Below, piece by piece: positions 35,388 through 42,802 of a stretch of 64,000 nucleotides of DNA (the first letter of the stretch is position 1; the number at the start of each line of letters is the position of its first letter). This DNA comes from CAZMRW01 sp964568805 (GTDB lineage Bacteria > Pseudomonadota > Gammaproteobacteria > Methylococcales > Methylomonadaceae), in assembly GCA_964568805.1 (NCBI GenBank), contig CAZMRW010000002.1:54053-118052 (forward strand), given 5' to 3'. The position numbers and the translations under genes are program-made. The notes below the pieces were generated by a model. The model was not told where the DNA came from. It saw only the letters and a list, made by a program, of their open reading frames with translations, and made no database searches.

Positions 35388-36215
35388 CTAAAGCTGCCCG
35401 GAGCGTTTTCGCACCCAGTATTGCAGCAAGTTGATCAGCAGTAACAAAATGAAGGAAATAACCAGCAACGTCAGGGCGATTGCGGTGGCGCCGGCGTATT
35501 CATATTGTTCCAGCTTGGTGATAATCATCAGCGGCACGATTTCCGATACGTAGGGAAGATTTCCCGCAATGAAAATGACCGAACCGTATTCGCCGATGCC
35601 GCGGGCAAACGCCAGGGCGAAGCCGGTGAGCAAGGCCGGAAATACGTTCGGAAAAATGACTTTTAAAAATACCTGAAAACGGGAAGCGCCCAACGTCGAA
35701 GCGGCTTCTTCCATGGTCGAGTCGAATTCCTGCAATACCGGTTGCACGGTGCGCACCACAAAAGGTAAAGAGATAAAAATTAATGCGATCACGATGCCGG
35801 TCGGATTGTAGGCAACCTTGACACCGAACACGTCCATGATCAATTGGCCGAGAAATCCCGAGGGTTGATAGATCGTCGCCAGCACGATCCCGGCGACCGC
35901 TGTCGGCAAGGCAAACGGCAAATCGATCAAGGCGTCGAGGAGCCGTTTGCCGGGAAACGGGTAACGAACAAAGGTCCAGGCGATGATAAACCCAAACAGA
36001 CTGGCGATGGCCGCGGCGATCAACGAGGTTCCAAAGCTGACCCGGAACGAGGCGAGTACCCGCTTATTGGTGATGACCGCCAGGTATTCGTCCCAACTCA
36101 GCAGCAGGCTCTTAAATACCAGTGTACTGAGCGGAATGAGCACCACCAGCCCCAGATAGAACAGGGTAAAGCCCAGGGTAGGGCGAAAGCCCGGCATAAT
36201 ATAACTTTGTCTCAT
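35388..36215 (-). CDS. cysT: Sulfate/thiosulfate ABC transporter permease CysT (CysU)
   Basis: Partner permease of 275 residues with six predicted helices and the EAA-type loop MEEAASTLGASRFQVFLKV followed by FPNVFPALLTGFALAFARG. The sequence AVAGIVLATIY and RTVQPVLQEF are typical of CysT/CysU. It lies 35 bases after sbp and 12 bases before cysW. Confidence 0.94.
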   Translation of the reverse strand: MRQSYIMPGFRPTLGFTLFYLGLVVLIPLSTLVFKSLLLSWDEYLAVITNKRVLASFRVSFGTSLIAAAIASLFGFIIAWTFVRYPFPGKRLLDALIDLPFALPTAVAGIVLATIYQPSGFLGQLIMDVFGVKVAYNPTGIVIALIFISLPFVVRTVQPVLQEFDSTMEEAASTLGASRFQVFLKVIFPNVFPALLTGFALAFARGIGEYGSVIFIAGNLPYVSEIVPLMIITKLEQYEYAGATAIALTLLVISFILLLLINLLQYWVRKRSGQL

Positions 36216-36250
36216 CGTTAAACGCCTCTTTTAAGGTAGTCTTGGTTTTT

Positions 36251-37255
36251 TTAAGGTTCGTAGATCTGGTCAAAGTTGGCGTTATCGTCGAAATGTTCTT
36301 CCTGTACGTTGTCCCAGCCGCCGAATACATCGTCTACTCTAAACCGTTCCAGTTTCGGGAAACGGGCGACATCGGCGGGATCGGCGTATTTAGGCTCGCT
36401 CGGGCGATAAAAATGCTTGGCCGCCAGTTTTTGCCCGGCGGGGGAATATAAAAATTGCAGATAGGCTTCCGCCAGATCACGCGTGCCGTGCTTATCGACA
36501 ATATCGTCAACGATGGTGACCGGCGTTTCCGCGAGGACACTGGTTGGCGGCACGACGATATCGACCTTGCCTTCACCGAGCTCCTTGACAGCCAGATAGG
36601 CTTCGTTTTCCCAGGTCAACAGCACGTCGCCGATATCACGTTGCAGAAAGGTCGTGGTGGCGCCTCTGGCGCCGGAATCGAGCACCGGCACGTTTTTGTA
36701 AAGCTTCTTCACGAAATCCTTGGCGGCATCCTTGCTGCCGTATTTTTTTTCGGCGAACGCCCAGGCCGCCAGGTAATTATAGCGGGCGCCGCCTGATGTT
36801 TTGGGATTCGGCGTAACCACCTGCGTGCCTTCTTTAACCAAATCATCCCAATCCTTGATGCCTTTCGGATTGCCTTTGCGCACCAGAAAGACGATGGTCG
36901 AGGTATAGGGGATGTTTTTGTTGGGCAGACGCGATTGCCAGTCCTTGGGCAGCAGCCGGGTTCTTCTGGCAATATTGTCGATGTCGGCAGTAATCGCCAG
37001 GGTCAGCACGTCCGCTTCCAGGCCGTCGATCACCGCTCTGGCCTGCTTGCCGGCGCCGCCATGAGATTGTTTGATCTCAACGGTTTCGCCGGTTTTTTCC
37101 TTCCAGTATTTGATAAATTCCTGGTTAAATTCCTGATACAGCTCGCGGGTCGGGTCGTAGGACACATTGAGCATGGTTCTGCCTGCGAAAGCGCCGCCGC
37201 TGAGCAGTAAAGCCGCGGTCAGCAGTCCTGTTTTCAGTACTGATATGGTATTCAT
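36251..37255 (-). CDS. sbp: Periplasmic sulfate-binding protein
   Basis: Captures sulfate in the periplasm for CysTWA. About 334 residues with a signal peptide ending near GGAFA, the motif LNVSYDPTRELYQE, and the ligand-site regions QSHGGAGKQARAVIDG and GGARYNYLAAWAFA that mark sulfate-binding proteins. GAGGGAACAC before the ATG at 37255 fixes the start, four codons inside the longest reading. First gene of the transporter operon, with an AT-rich palindromic promoter region ahead of it. Confidence 0.95.
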   Translation of the reverse strand: MNTISVLKTGLLTAALLLSGGAFAGRTMLNVSYDPTRELYQEFNQEFIKYWKEKTGETVEIKQSHGGAGKQARAVIDGLEADVLTLAITADIDNIARRTRLLPKDWQSRLPNKNIPYTSTIVFLVRKGNPKGIKDWDDLVKEGTQVVTPNPKTSGGARYNYLAAWAFAEKKYGSKDAAKDFVKKLYKNVPVLDSGARGATTTFLQRDIGDVLLTWENEAYLAVKELGEGKVDIVVPPTSVLAETPVTIVDDIVDKHGTRDLAEAYLQFLYSPAGQKLAAKHFYRPSEPKYADPADVARFPKLERFRVDDVFGGWDNVQEEHFDDNANFDQIYEP

Positions 37256-37359
37256 GTGTTCCCTCATTTTAGAAGTAGGTAAAAATGGCCTGTTGCTTAA
37301 TGGATGCCGTTATATTAGGCGTTACATTAGCTAATGAAAAATGATATATTTAGAATATA

Positions 37360-37378
37360 TTATCTAATTATTAGATAA
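37360..37378. promoter_or_regulatory. Palindromic site TTATCT-N7-AGATAA upstream of sbp
   Basis: A near-perfect 19-base palindrome that also fits the T-N11-A rule for LysR proteins. A second perfect palindrome, CATTAGCTAATG (37325-37336), lies between it and sbp. The same TATCT-N7-AGAT pattern occurs twice upstream of yezD, which points to a shared regulator, most simply the CysB-like protein. Confidence 0.5.
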
Positions 37379-37395
37379 ATATAGGGCTTCAATAA

Positions 37396-39048
37396 TCACT
37401 TAAATGCATTGAGCGTGAGCTCCAGATAGAAAAAATCGGTATCATCGGCAAAAGTACCCGGAATTCCGCCGTTGGAAGCGACCATCCTGTTGCGCACAAA
37501 CGATCCCGTGGTGAAATGCGAATAGCCAACGTTGGTTTTAACATGGGCTATCGGTTCATACTGCATACGGATATCGATCGAGTTGCCGAGGTAATCGCCG
37601 GCATTACCGGTTTTATCGCGATTGAAGTCGTTGGCGTTCGAGACGCTGAACAGGTTGTTGAAGCGGTCCTTATCGCTGGCGAGCCAGTACCCACTAAAAG
37701 CCGTGTCGAAACTCAGTTTTTTGGTCGGCTTAAATTCCAGCCTGATTTTAGGCACGCTGACATTTTCCATGATCAGATAGTCATCCGCGCTCCAGGGCCT
37801 TGCAAAACCGTAGAAACGTTCGAACCGGTTGTTCTTGTGATCGTTCGGATCGCGGTCGCCGCTGGCGTAACCATACTGTGCGCTGATTCTGGGCTGCCAG
37901 GAATGATCGAAGGTATAGCCGGCCTCAAAGGTAAAACCCAAAGCGTCCTGAGTCTGGGTCTGTCCAGTCCTTCTGTCATTGCTGCGGCCAAATTGATACA
38001 TAAGATCAGTATCCCAGTTGATGCCGGTACCGGGTATAAAACCGTAGGCGCGAATGGCGGGCGCGTATATATCCCGGTTGTCTTTGTCTCCCTCGATACC
38101 CGTGTCCGATTTTTTTAAGCCCAGAAAGTAAGGCTCCAGGGTGACCCACTCGCTCCATTTGCGCCAGTGCCCGATCGCTCCGTAAAACCATATTTGCTCG
38201 GTGGGTTTGTCAGTGTTGTATTTGAGACGATCCAAAGGTTGCAGCGCCAATAAATCGGCGCTCCAGTCGTTTTTGTCCTGGCCAAGTTGCCCCTGAAAAC
38301 CCTGGAAAGTGTTGGTCGTGTTACGCCATTCATTGCTGGCGATTAAACGTCGATCAAGAAACTCGAAATTAAAACGGCCTGCTTTGATGCTTAACGGCCG
38401 GTTATTGCCCAGATCATCCTTGCCCAACGCGTCCTTGAAAAATAATTCGCCATAGGCAGTAATGAATTCGAATTCATTGACATCCCGGTTGTCCTCCTCA
38501 AACCGGCTGTTATAACGCCGGGAATCCTGTATTTCGACCGCGAAACGGAAAGGGTCCAGTATTTCTTTAAGGCCCAGATAGGCGCGCGTTTTCAATAAAA
38601 CCGGCTCATCGACGCCGCCGGCGTAGGGGCGTTTTGCTTTAGGTCCTGCGTCATCCAAAGGGCTGCTGCGGCGAATATCGTCGTCACGATGCTCGTAACG
38701 GGTCCGTTGTTGAAAGCCGACATCCAGCCAGGTGATATCTCGGGCCGCGTCGATGCCGGTTTTACTCAAATTGACGATATAGGGTGGCGGCGTCGAAATC
38801 CGCTTGGTGCCGTAACTGCCGGCCTCCCTGTAATAGCCATTTTTTTTAGCTTCCTCCTTGGCGATTTCTTCTTTGACTTCCTTTTTTCTGGCCTCGATTT
38901 TTGCTTTTTGGCCGGCGTCTTGAGCATTCCCGATGGGCTGAGCCGCACTGTTTTGAAGTTCTGCTGCAGTTTCTGCGGCATGCAGGCTGTTAATGCCGAT
39001 CAGGCTATGTATTGCTGCCGTTATAAGTAAAAGCTGGTTGGTTTTCAT
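37396..39048 (-). CDS. Outer-membrane porin, alginate-export (AlgE-like) family
   Basis: A 550-residue outer-membrane beta barrel. It has a signal peptide ending near LHAAET, a short Lys/Glu-rich helix (about residues 47-70), then long runs of alternating residues with blocks such as YEHRDDD, IEQDSRRYNSR-type (IQDSRRYNSRF) and GRFNFEFLDRRLIASNEWRNT that resemble the AlgE-like barrel family. It ends in the aromatic-alternating strand YLELTLNAF-K. There are no alginate genes here. Its position between yezD and sbp suggests a channel for sulfate or an organosulfur compound, which is inference. GGGGGAAGA precedes the ATG. Confidence 0.75.
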   Translation of the reverse strand: MKTNQLLLITAAIHSLIGINSLHAAETAAELQNSAAQPIGNAQDAGQKAKIEARKKEVKEEIAKEEAKKNGYYREAGSYGTKRISTPPPYIVNLSKTGIDAARDITWLDVGFQQRTRYEHRDDDIRRSSPLDDAGPKAKRPYAGGVDEPVLLKTRAYLGLKEILDPFRFAVEIQDSRRYNSRFEEDNRDVNEFEFITAYGELFFKDALGKDDLGNNRPLSIKAGRFNFEFLDRRLIASNEWRNTTNTFQGFQGQLGQDKNDWSADLLALQPLDRLKYNTDKPTEQIWFYGAIGHWRKWSEWVTLEPYFLGLKKSDTGIEGDKDNRDIYAPAIRAYGFIPGTGINWDTDLMYQFGRSNDRRTGQTQTQDALGFTFEAGYTFDHSWQPRISAQYGYASGDRDPNDHKNNRFERFYGFARPWSADDYLIMENVSVPKIRLEFKPTKKLSFDTAFSGYWLASDKDRFNNLFSVSNANDFNRDKTGNAGDYLGNSIDIRMQYEPIAHVKTNVGYSHFTTGSFVRNRMVASNGGIPGTFADDTDFFYLELTLNAFK

Positions 39049-39143
39049 TCTTCCCCCGTAGCAAAGTGACTTCCAGTTGTCCGGTTGCCCTTTGTCAAAT
39101 CTGCTTGATTTTGATCCTCGGTTTTCCGCTGGATTTAAATTTG

Positions 39144-39323
39144 TTAGGCCTTGGCTGCATCCGGCCTGATTTTTTCCCGACGTTCGATTTGTACAACCTT
39201 GCTGTCGTGAACGGTAATTTCAATCGAACCAAACCTTATGCCCTCGAGCATCCGGATGATTTGGCCGGCGATTTCCGCAGCGCTGTGTTTTGATACCAGG
39301 TTACTTTGAATTTCAGTTGCCAT
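39144..39323 (-). CDS. YezD-family small protein (DUF2292)
   Basis: About 59 residues ending in the family core IRFGSIEITVHDSKVVQIER followed by REKIR. YezD-type proteins are small, of unknown function, and frequently encoded beside sulfate-assimilation genes. The ATG at 39323 (MATEIQ) has AAGGG at a good distance; an ATG two codons upstream is too close to it. It precedes the porin by 95 bases and probably shares its transcript. Confidence 0.8.
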   Translation of the reverse strand: MATEIQSNLVSKHSAAEIAGQIIRMLEGIRFGSIEITVHDSKVVQIERREKIRPDAAKA

Positions 39324-39329
39324 GTTCAT

Positions 39330-39726
39330 GCCCTTGCAATAAGTTGCCCTGCTCACCCGCCGTATCATCAAGTCGATTCAACGAATGACCGGTTTGTTGT
39401 GTTATGTTGTGTTGAAGCAAATATTAGTTGAGCTAGTTGTTTTAATGAAACGATATAATTAGATGTTTCTATCTCTTTTTTAGATTTAAAGAGTCCGTTT
39501 TATTTTTAACAGGAATTCAATGTGAGATCATTATCTTAATATTAGATAGCCGGTTCTAATTTGATCATTACTCATCGCGGCCCTTTATGACTAAAATAGA
39601 TAAACTCATAAAACCATTCGAATAAGCATTCGATCTGAGCCAACTTCATTCCAGGGTGGGCTAAACGCGCGGCGTTTTCTGTCTGCGAAACGTATTTTTA
39701 ACTTCAAATCCTCAAAGGATATATCT
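39330..39726. promoter_or_regulatory. Divergent yezD/TSUP control region with two palindromic sites
   Basis: About 400 AT-rich bases with no gene. Two sites match the pattern upstream of sbp: CTATCT-N7-AGATTT at 39469-39487 and TTATCT-N7-AGATAG at 39531-39549. They are placed to act on yezD-porin to the left and on the TSUP-TupA pair to the right. No unambiguous promoter could be chosen. Confidence 0.5.
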
Positions 39727-40536
39727 ATGAATTTGGCTTATACATTTTCCGGCTTTGCTGTCGGGCTTTTAGTCGGACTGACCGGCGTGGGCGGAGGCTC
39801 TTTGATGACCCCTCTGCTGGTTTTTCTGTTCGGGTTTAAGCCCGCCGTTGCCGTCGGCACCGATCTGCTGTTTGCCGCTATCACCAAAACCGGCGGGGTG
39901 TGGGTGCATCACGGCAAGCATAATTCGGTCGACTGGAAAATTGTCAGTTACCTGTCATTGGGGAGTCTGCCTTTTGCCCTCGCCACGCTCTATGTGCTCA
40001 AGCATTTAAGTTCGGTCGGCAAGGAGATCAGCGGGGTGATCACCTATTCCCTGGGTATCGCTCTGATATTGACCGCATGTGCCTTATTGATACGGAGTGT
40101 ATTGCTGCAACTGTCGAAAAAAACCGGACAGATTGATGATGATCATAGTAATGAAGAAAACGCCGCCCGTTTCAAGCGTTTTCATGTGCCTGCCACGATA
40201 CTGATCGGCGCCGTGCTGGGGGTTTTGGTGACTCTGTCTTCGGTGGGTGCGGGGGCGTTGGGCACCGTGGCGCTGCTGTTTCTTTACCCCAGAATGTCAA
40301 CAGTGAAAATCGTTGGCACCGACCTTGCTCACGCGATCCCATTGACAGCCGTCGCCGGCTTGGGGCACCTCGGTTTGGGAAATGTCGATGCCGTTCTATT
40401 GGGCAGTCTGCTGATTGGTTCCTTGCCAGGAATCTGGATTGGCAGCCATCTGAGCGCGAAAATCCCTGAAAAAGTCCTGCGCCCGATACTGGCGTCGATT
40501 TTGTTGCTTATCGGCCTGAAATTTGTCATGCAATAG
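39727..40536 (+). CDS. TSUP (TauE/SafE) family anion permease
   Basis: A 269-residue inner-membrane protein with about eight helices. Its two homologous halves show the family motifs LVGLTGVGGGSLMTPLL and VTLSSVGAGALG. TSUP proteins move sulfite, sulfate, thiosulfate, sulfoacetate or other small sulfur anions. The gene is divergent from the sulfur operon and 8 bases upstream of a TupA-like binding protein. Direction (import or export) cannot be read from the sequence. Confidence 0.85.
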   Translation: MNLAYTFSGFAVGLLVGLTGVGGGSLMTPLLVFLFGFKPAVAVGTDLLFAAITKTGGVWVHHGKHNSVDWKIVSYLSLGSLPFALATLYVLKHLSSVGKEISGVITYSLGIALILTACALLIRSVLLQLSKKTGQIDDDHSNEENAARFKRFHVPATILIGAVLGVLVTLSSVGAGALGTVALLFLYPRMSTVKIVGTDLAHAIPLTAVAGLGHLGLGNVDAVLLGSLLIGSLPGIWIGSHLSAKIPEKVLRPILASILLLIGLKFVMQ

Positions 40537-40544
40537 GATTTAAA

Positions 40545-41357
40545 ATGAAACTTTTAAAAATATCGTTAGTGTTAGTTGTCTGGTTTGCTTTGGGTGTTGC
40601 TAATGCTGAAGAAATTCTGCGCATGGCGACGACAACCAGCACCGAAAACTCCGGTTTACTGGCGGTGCTGAATCCTCCCTTCGCTAAACGAAATAATGTC
40701 AGGGTTGATGTCATCGCTGTCGGCAGCGGCAAGGCGTTAAAGCTGGGTGAAAACGGCGATGTCGATGTGTTGTTCGTGCATGCCCCAAAGGCCGAAGAAG
40801 CCTTTGTTGCGGCGGGTTTCGGCATCGATCGCAAAGCGGTCATGCACAATGATTTTGTGATCGTAGGTCCTTCTTTTGATCCCGAAGGCATTAAATCTTC
40901 AGATAACGTGGCAGATGCCATGAAAAAAATCGGCCACGGCAAAACGCCGTTCATTTCCAGAGGGGACGATTCGGGCACGCATAAAAAGGAACTGGAACTG
41001 TGGAAAATATCCGGTGTATCGCCTAAGGGCGGCTGGTATCTGTCTACCGGTCAAGCGATGGGCGCCGTATTGCGTATGGCCGATGACAAACAGGCCTATG
41101 CCTTGACCGATAGAGGCACTTTTCTGTCCTATCAGGATAAAACGCAACTGGTGATTTTAGCCGAAGGCGGCGAGGACCTGCTAAATCCTTATCATGTCAT
41201 CGCTGTTAACCCCAAGGGACGTCCTCATATCAGATATGATTTGGCCAGAAAATATATCGACTATGTAACCGGCGGGGAAGGCCAGTCCATCATCGCATCT
41301 TTTAAAAAAGACGGGCTTCCATTATTTACGCCCGATGTGATTGAACCGGAAAAATAA
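40545..41357 (+). CDS. TupA-like periplasmic oxyanion-binding protein
   Basis: A 270-residue exported binding protein with signal peptide ending at VANA. MATTTSTENSGLL carries the TTTS oxyanion-binding motif of TupA tungstate-binding proteins, and SRGDDSGTHKKE is the second anion-site loop. In normal Tup systems TupB and TupC follow, but here the next gene is unrelated. With the TSUP permease directly upstream and co-directional, the pair may transport a sulfur oxyanion, tungstate or molybdate. A stranded TupA using distant TupBC is the alternative. Confidence 0.8.
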   Translation: MKLLKISLVLVVWFALGVANAEEILRMATTTSTENSGLLAVLNPPFAKRNNVRVDVIAVGSGKALKLGENGDVDVLFVHAPKAEEAFVAAGFGIDRKAVMHNDFVIVGPSFDPEGIKSSDNVADAMKKIGHGKTPFISRGDDSGTHKKELELWKISGVSPKGGWYLSTGQAMGAVLRMADDKQAYALTDRGTFLSYQDKTQLVILAEGGEDLLNPYHVIAVNPKGRPHIRYDLARKYIDYVTGGEGQSIIASFKKDGLPLFTPDVIEPEK

Positions 41358-41589
41358 TATCCGGAAACCGCAGGGTGTACGAAATTTGCAACGAGATTAA
41401 AGATGGCTATGGCATGATCGGTATCACCACATCATTGTATAGCACTTGAATTAACGCAAACCTCTCGCTATGATGGCTAACATTGGTAGCTACAACGTTT
41501 CGGAACGTTAATATCCGCCTTATAATCCGGTTTTGGCCGATGAATAGACGTTATCGCCATATCGTTTAAAAATTCTGGGCATTGAAACA

Positions 41590-42678
41590 GTGAGCGAAGA
41601 GTACGAGCCGATACATCTGCGTATCAAAAAAGGCCGGGGAGCGGTCAGTAATCGGACAGGCCGTTACGAAGCCGAAACACATGAACCTTTCGACGACGGC
41701 TGGGGCAGTATGGAAGACTTGCCCGAGCCTGTACCGACGACCTTGACGGTCGACACAGCCAGAACCATCATCACTTACAACCAGTCGCCGGATGTGCCGT
41801 TCGACCGCTCGATCAATCCTTACCGGGGCTGCGAACACGGCTGCTCCTATTGTTTCGCGCGTCCCAGTCATGCTTATTTAGGTCTGTCGCCGGGGCTCGA
41901 TTTTGAAACCAAACTGTTTTACAAACCCGACGCTGCCGAACGGCTCAGAGTGGAATTGAGCGCCCGCCGCTACCGCCCTGCGCCCATTTCTCTGGGTATC
42001 AATACCGATGCCTATCAACCCGTGGAACGAAAACTCGGCTTGACGCGCAGACTTCTTGAAGTTCTGCAGGAAGCGAGGCATCCGGTTTCCATTGTTACCA
42101 AATCGTCATTGATCGAACGCGATCTGGACATTCTGGCGGAAATGGCGACACACGGTCTGGCGCAAGTGGCTCTGTCGATCACCACGTTAAAAGCGGATCT
42201 GGCGCGCAACATGGAACCCCGCGCCGCCTCACCCCGGCGGCGGCTGCAAACATTGGCAATTCTGGCCGATGCCGGGATACCTGCATCAGTCCTGGTCGCC
42301 CCGTTAATTCCGATGCTGAATGACGAGGAACTGGAGGCGGTTCTGGGCGAAGCCCGCAAGGCCGGAGCGCTCGATGCCGGTTATGTGCTGCTGCGCCTGC
42401 CGCTGGAACTCAAGGATCAGTTTCAGGAATGGCTTCAAGCCTATGAACCGCTCAAGGCCGGGCGCGTGATGCATCGCATTTTTGATGCCCGTGGCGGCAA
42501 GGCCTATGATTCGGCTTTCGGCGTGCGCATGAGCGGGACAGGCGATTATGCGAATATGCTCAAGCAACGGTACCGACTCGCTATGAAAAAATTGGCGTTC
42601 CCCGGAACTCCGCCATTCAATTCAAACGAGTTCAGGCCGCCGTCGCTTAACGGCGCCCAGATGGACTTGTTCAACTGA
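41590..42678 (+). CDS. PA0069-family radical SAM protein
   Basis: A 362-residue protein of the SplB-like radical SAM group. NPYRGCEHGCSYCFARP carries the CxxxCxxC [4Fe-4S] motif (about residues 82-89). The next blocks, SLGINTDAYQP and VSIVTKSSLIERD, are typical of the PA0069 family, whose reaction is not known. The start is a GTG; the preceding 230 bases hold no other gene. It stands alone. Confidence 0.85.
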   Translation: MSEEYEPIHLRIKKGRGAVSNRTGRYEAETHEPFDDGWGSMEDLPEPVPTTLTVDTARTIITYNQSPDVPFDRSINPYRGCEHGCSYCFARPSHAYLGLSPGLDFETKLFYKPDAAERLRVELSARRYRPAPISLGINTDAYQPVERKLGLTRRLLEVLQEARHPVSIVTKSSLIERDLDILAEMATHGLAQVALSITTLKADLARNMEPRAASPRRRLQTLAILADAGIPASVLVAPLIPMLNDEELEAVLGEARKAGALDAGYVLLRLPLELKDQFQEWLQAYEPLKAGRVMHRIFDARGGKAYDSAFGVRMSGTGDYANMLKQRYRLAMKKLAFPGTPPFNSNEFRPPSLNGAQMDLFN

Positions 42679-42784
42679 AACAATCACCATAATAAGAGAT
42701 CTGACTATTTTAAAAAAAATTGATAGATAAACCGGGAAAATCGAGACATTCACCCAAGATTGCGCCAGAGACTGGGCGCTTATA

Positions 42785-42801
42785 AATCCTCCAGGAGGAT
42801 T
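42785..42801 (+). promoter_or_regulatory. Ribosome site embedded in a perfect palindrome
   Basis: AATCCTCC-A-GGAGGATT ends one base before the start codon of the HEAT/NACHT gene and contains a consensus Shine-Dalgarno. Folding it would hide the ribosome site; a small hairpin with a 5-base or larger loop still pairs AATCC with GGATT. Confidence 0.55.
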
Positions 42802-42802
42802 C

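Noticed and set aside
37516..38118. 200-residue plus-strand reading across the porin gene
   Set aside because: Antisense to a clear outer-membrane barrel; a shadow of its codon pattern.
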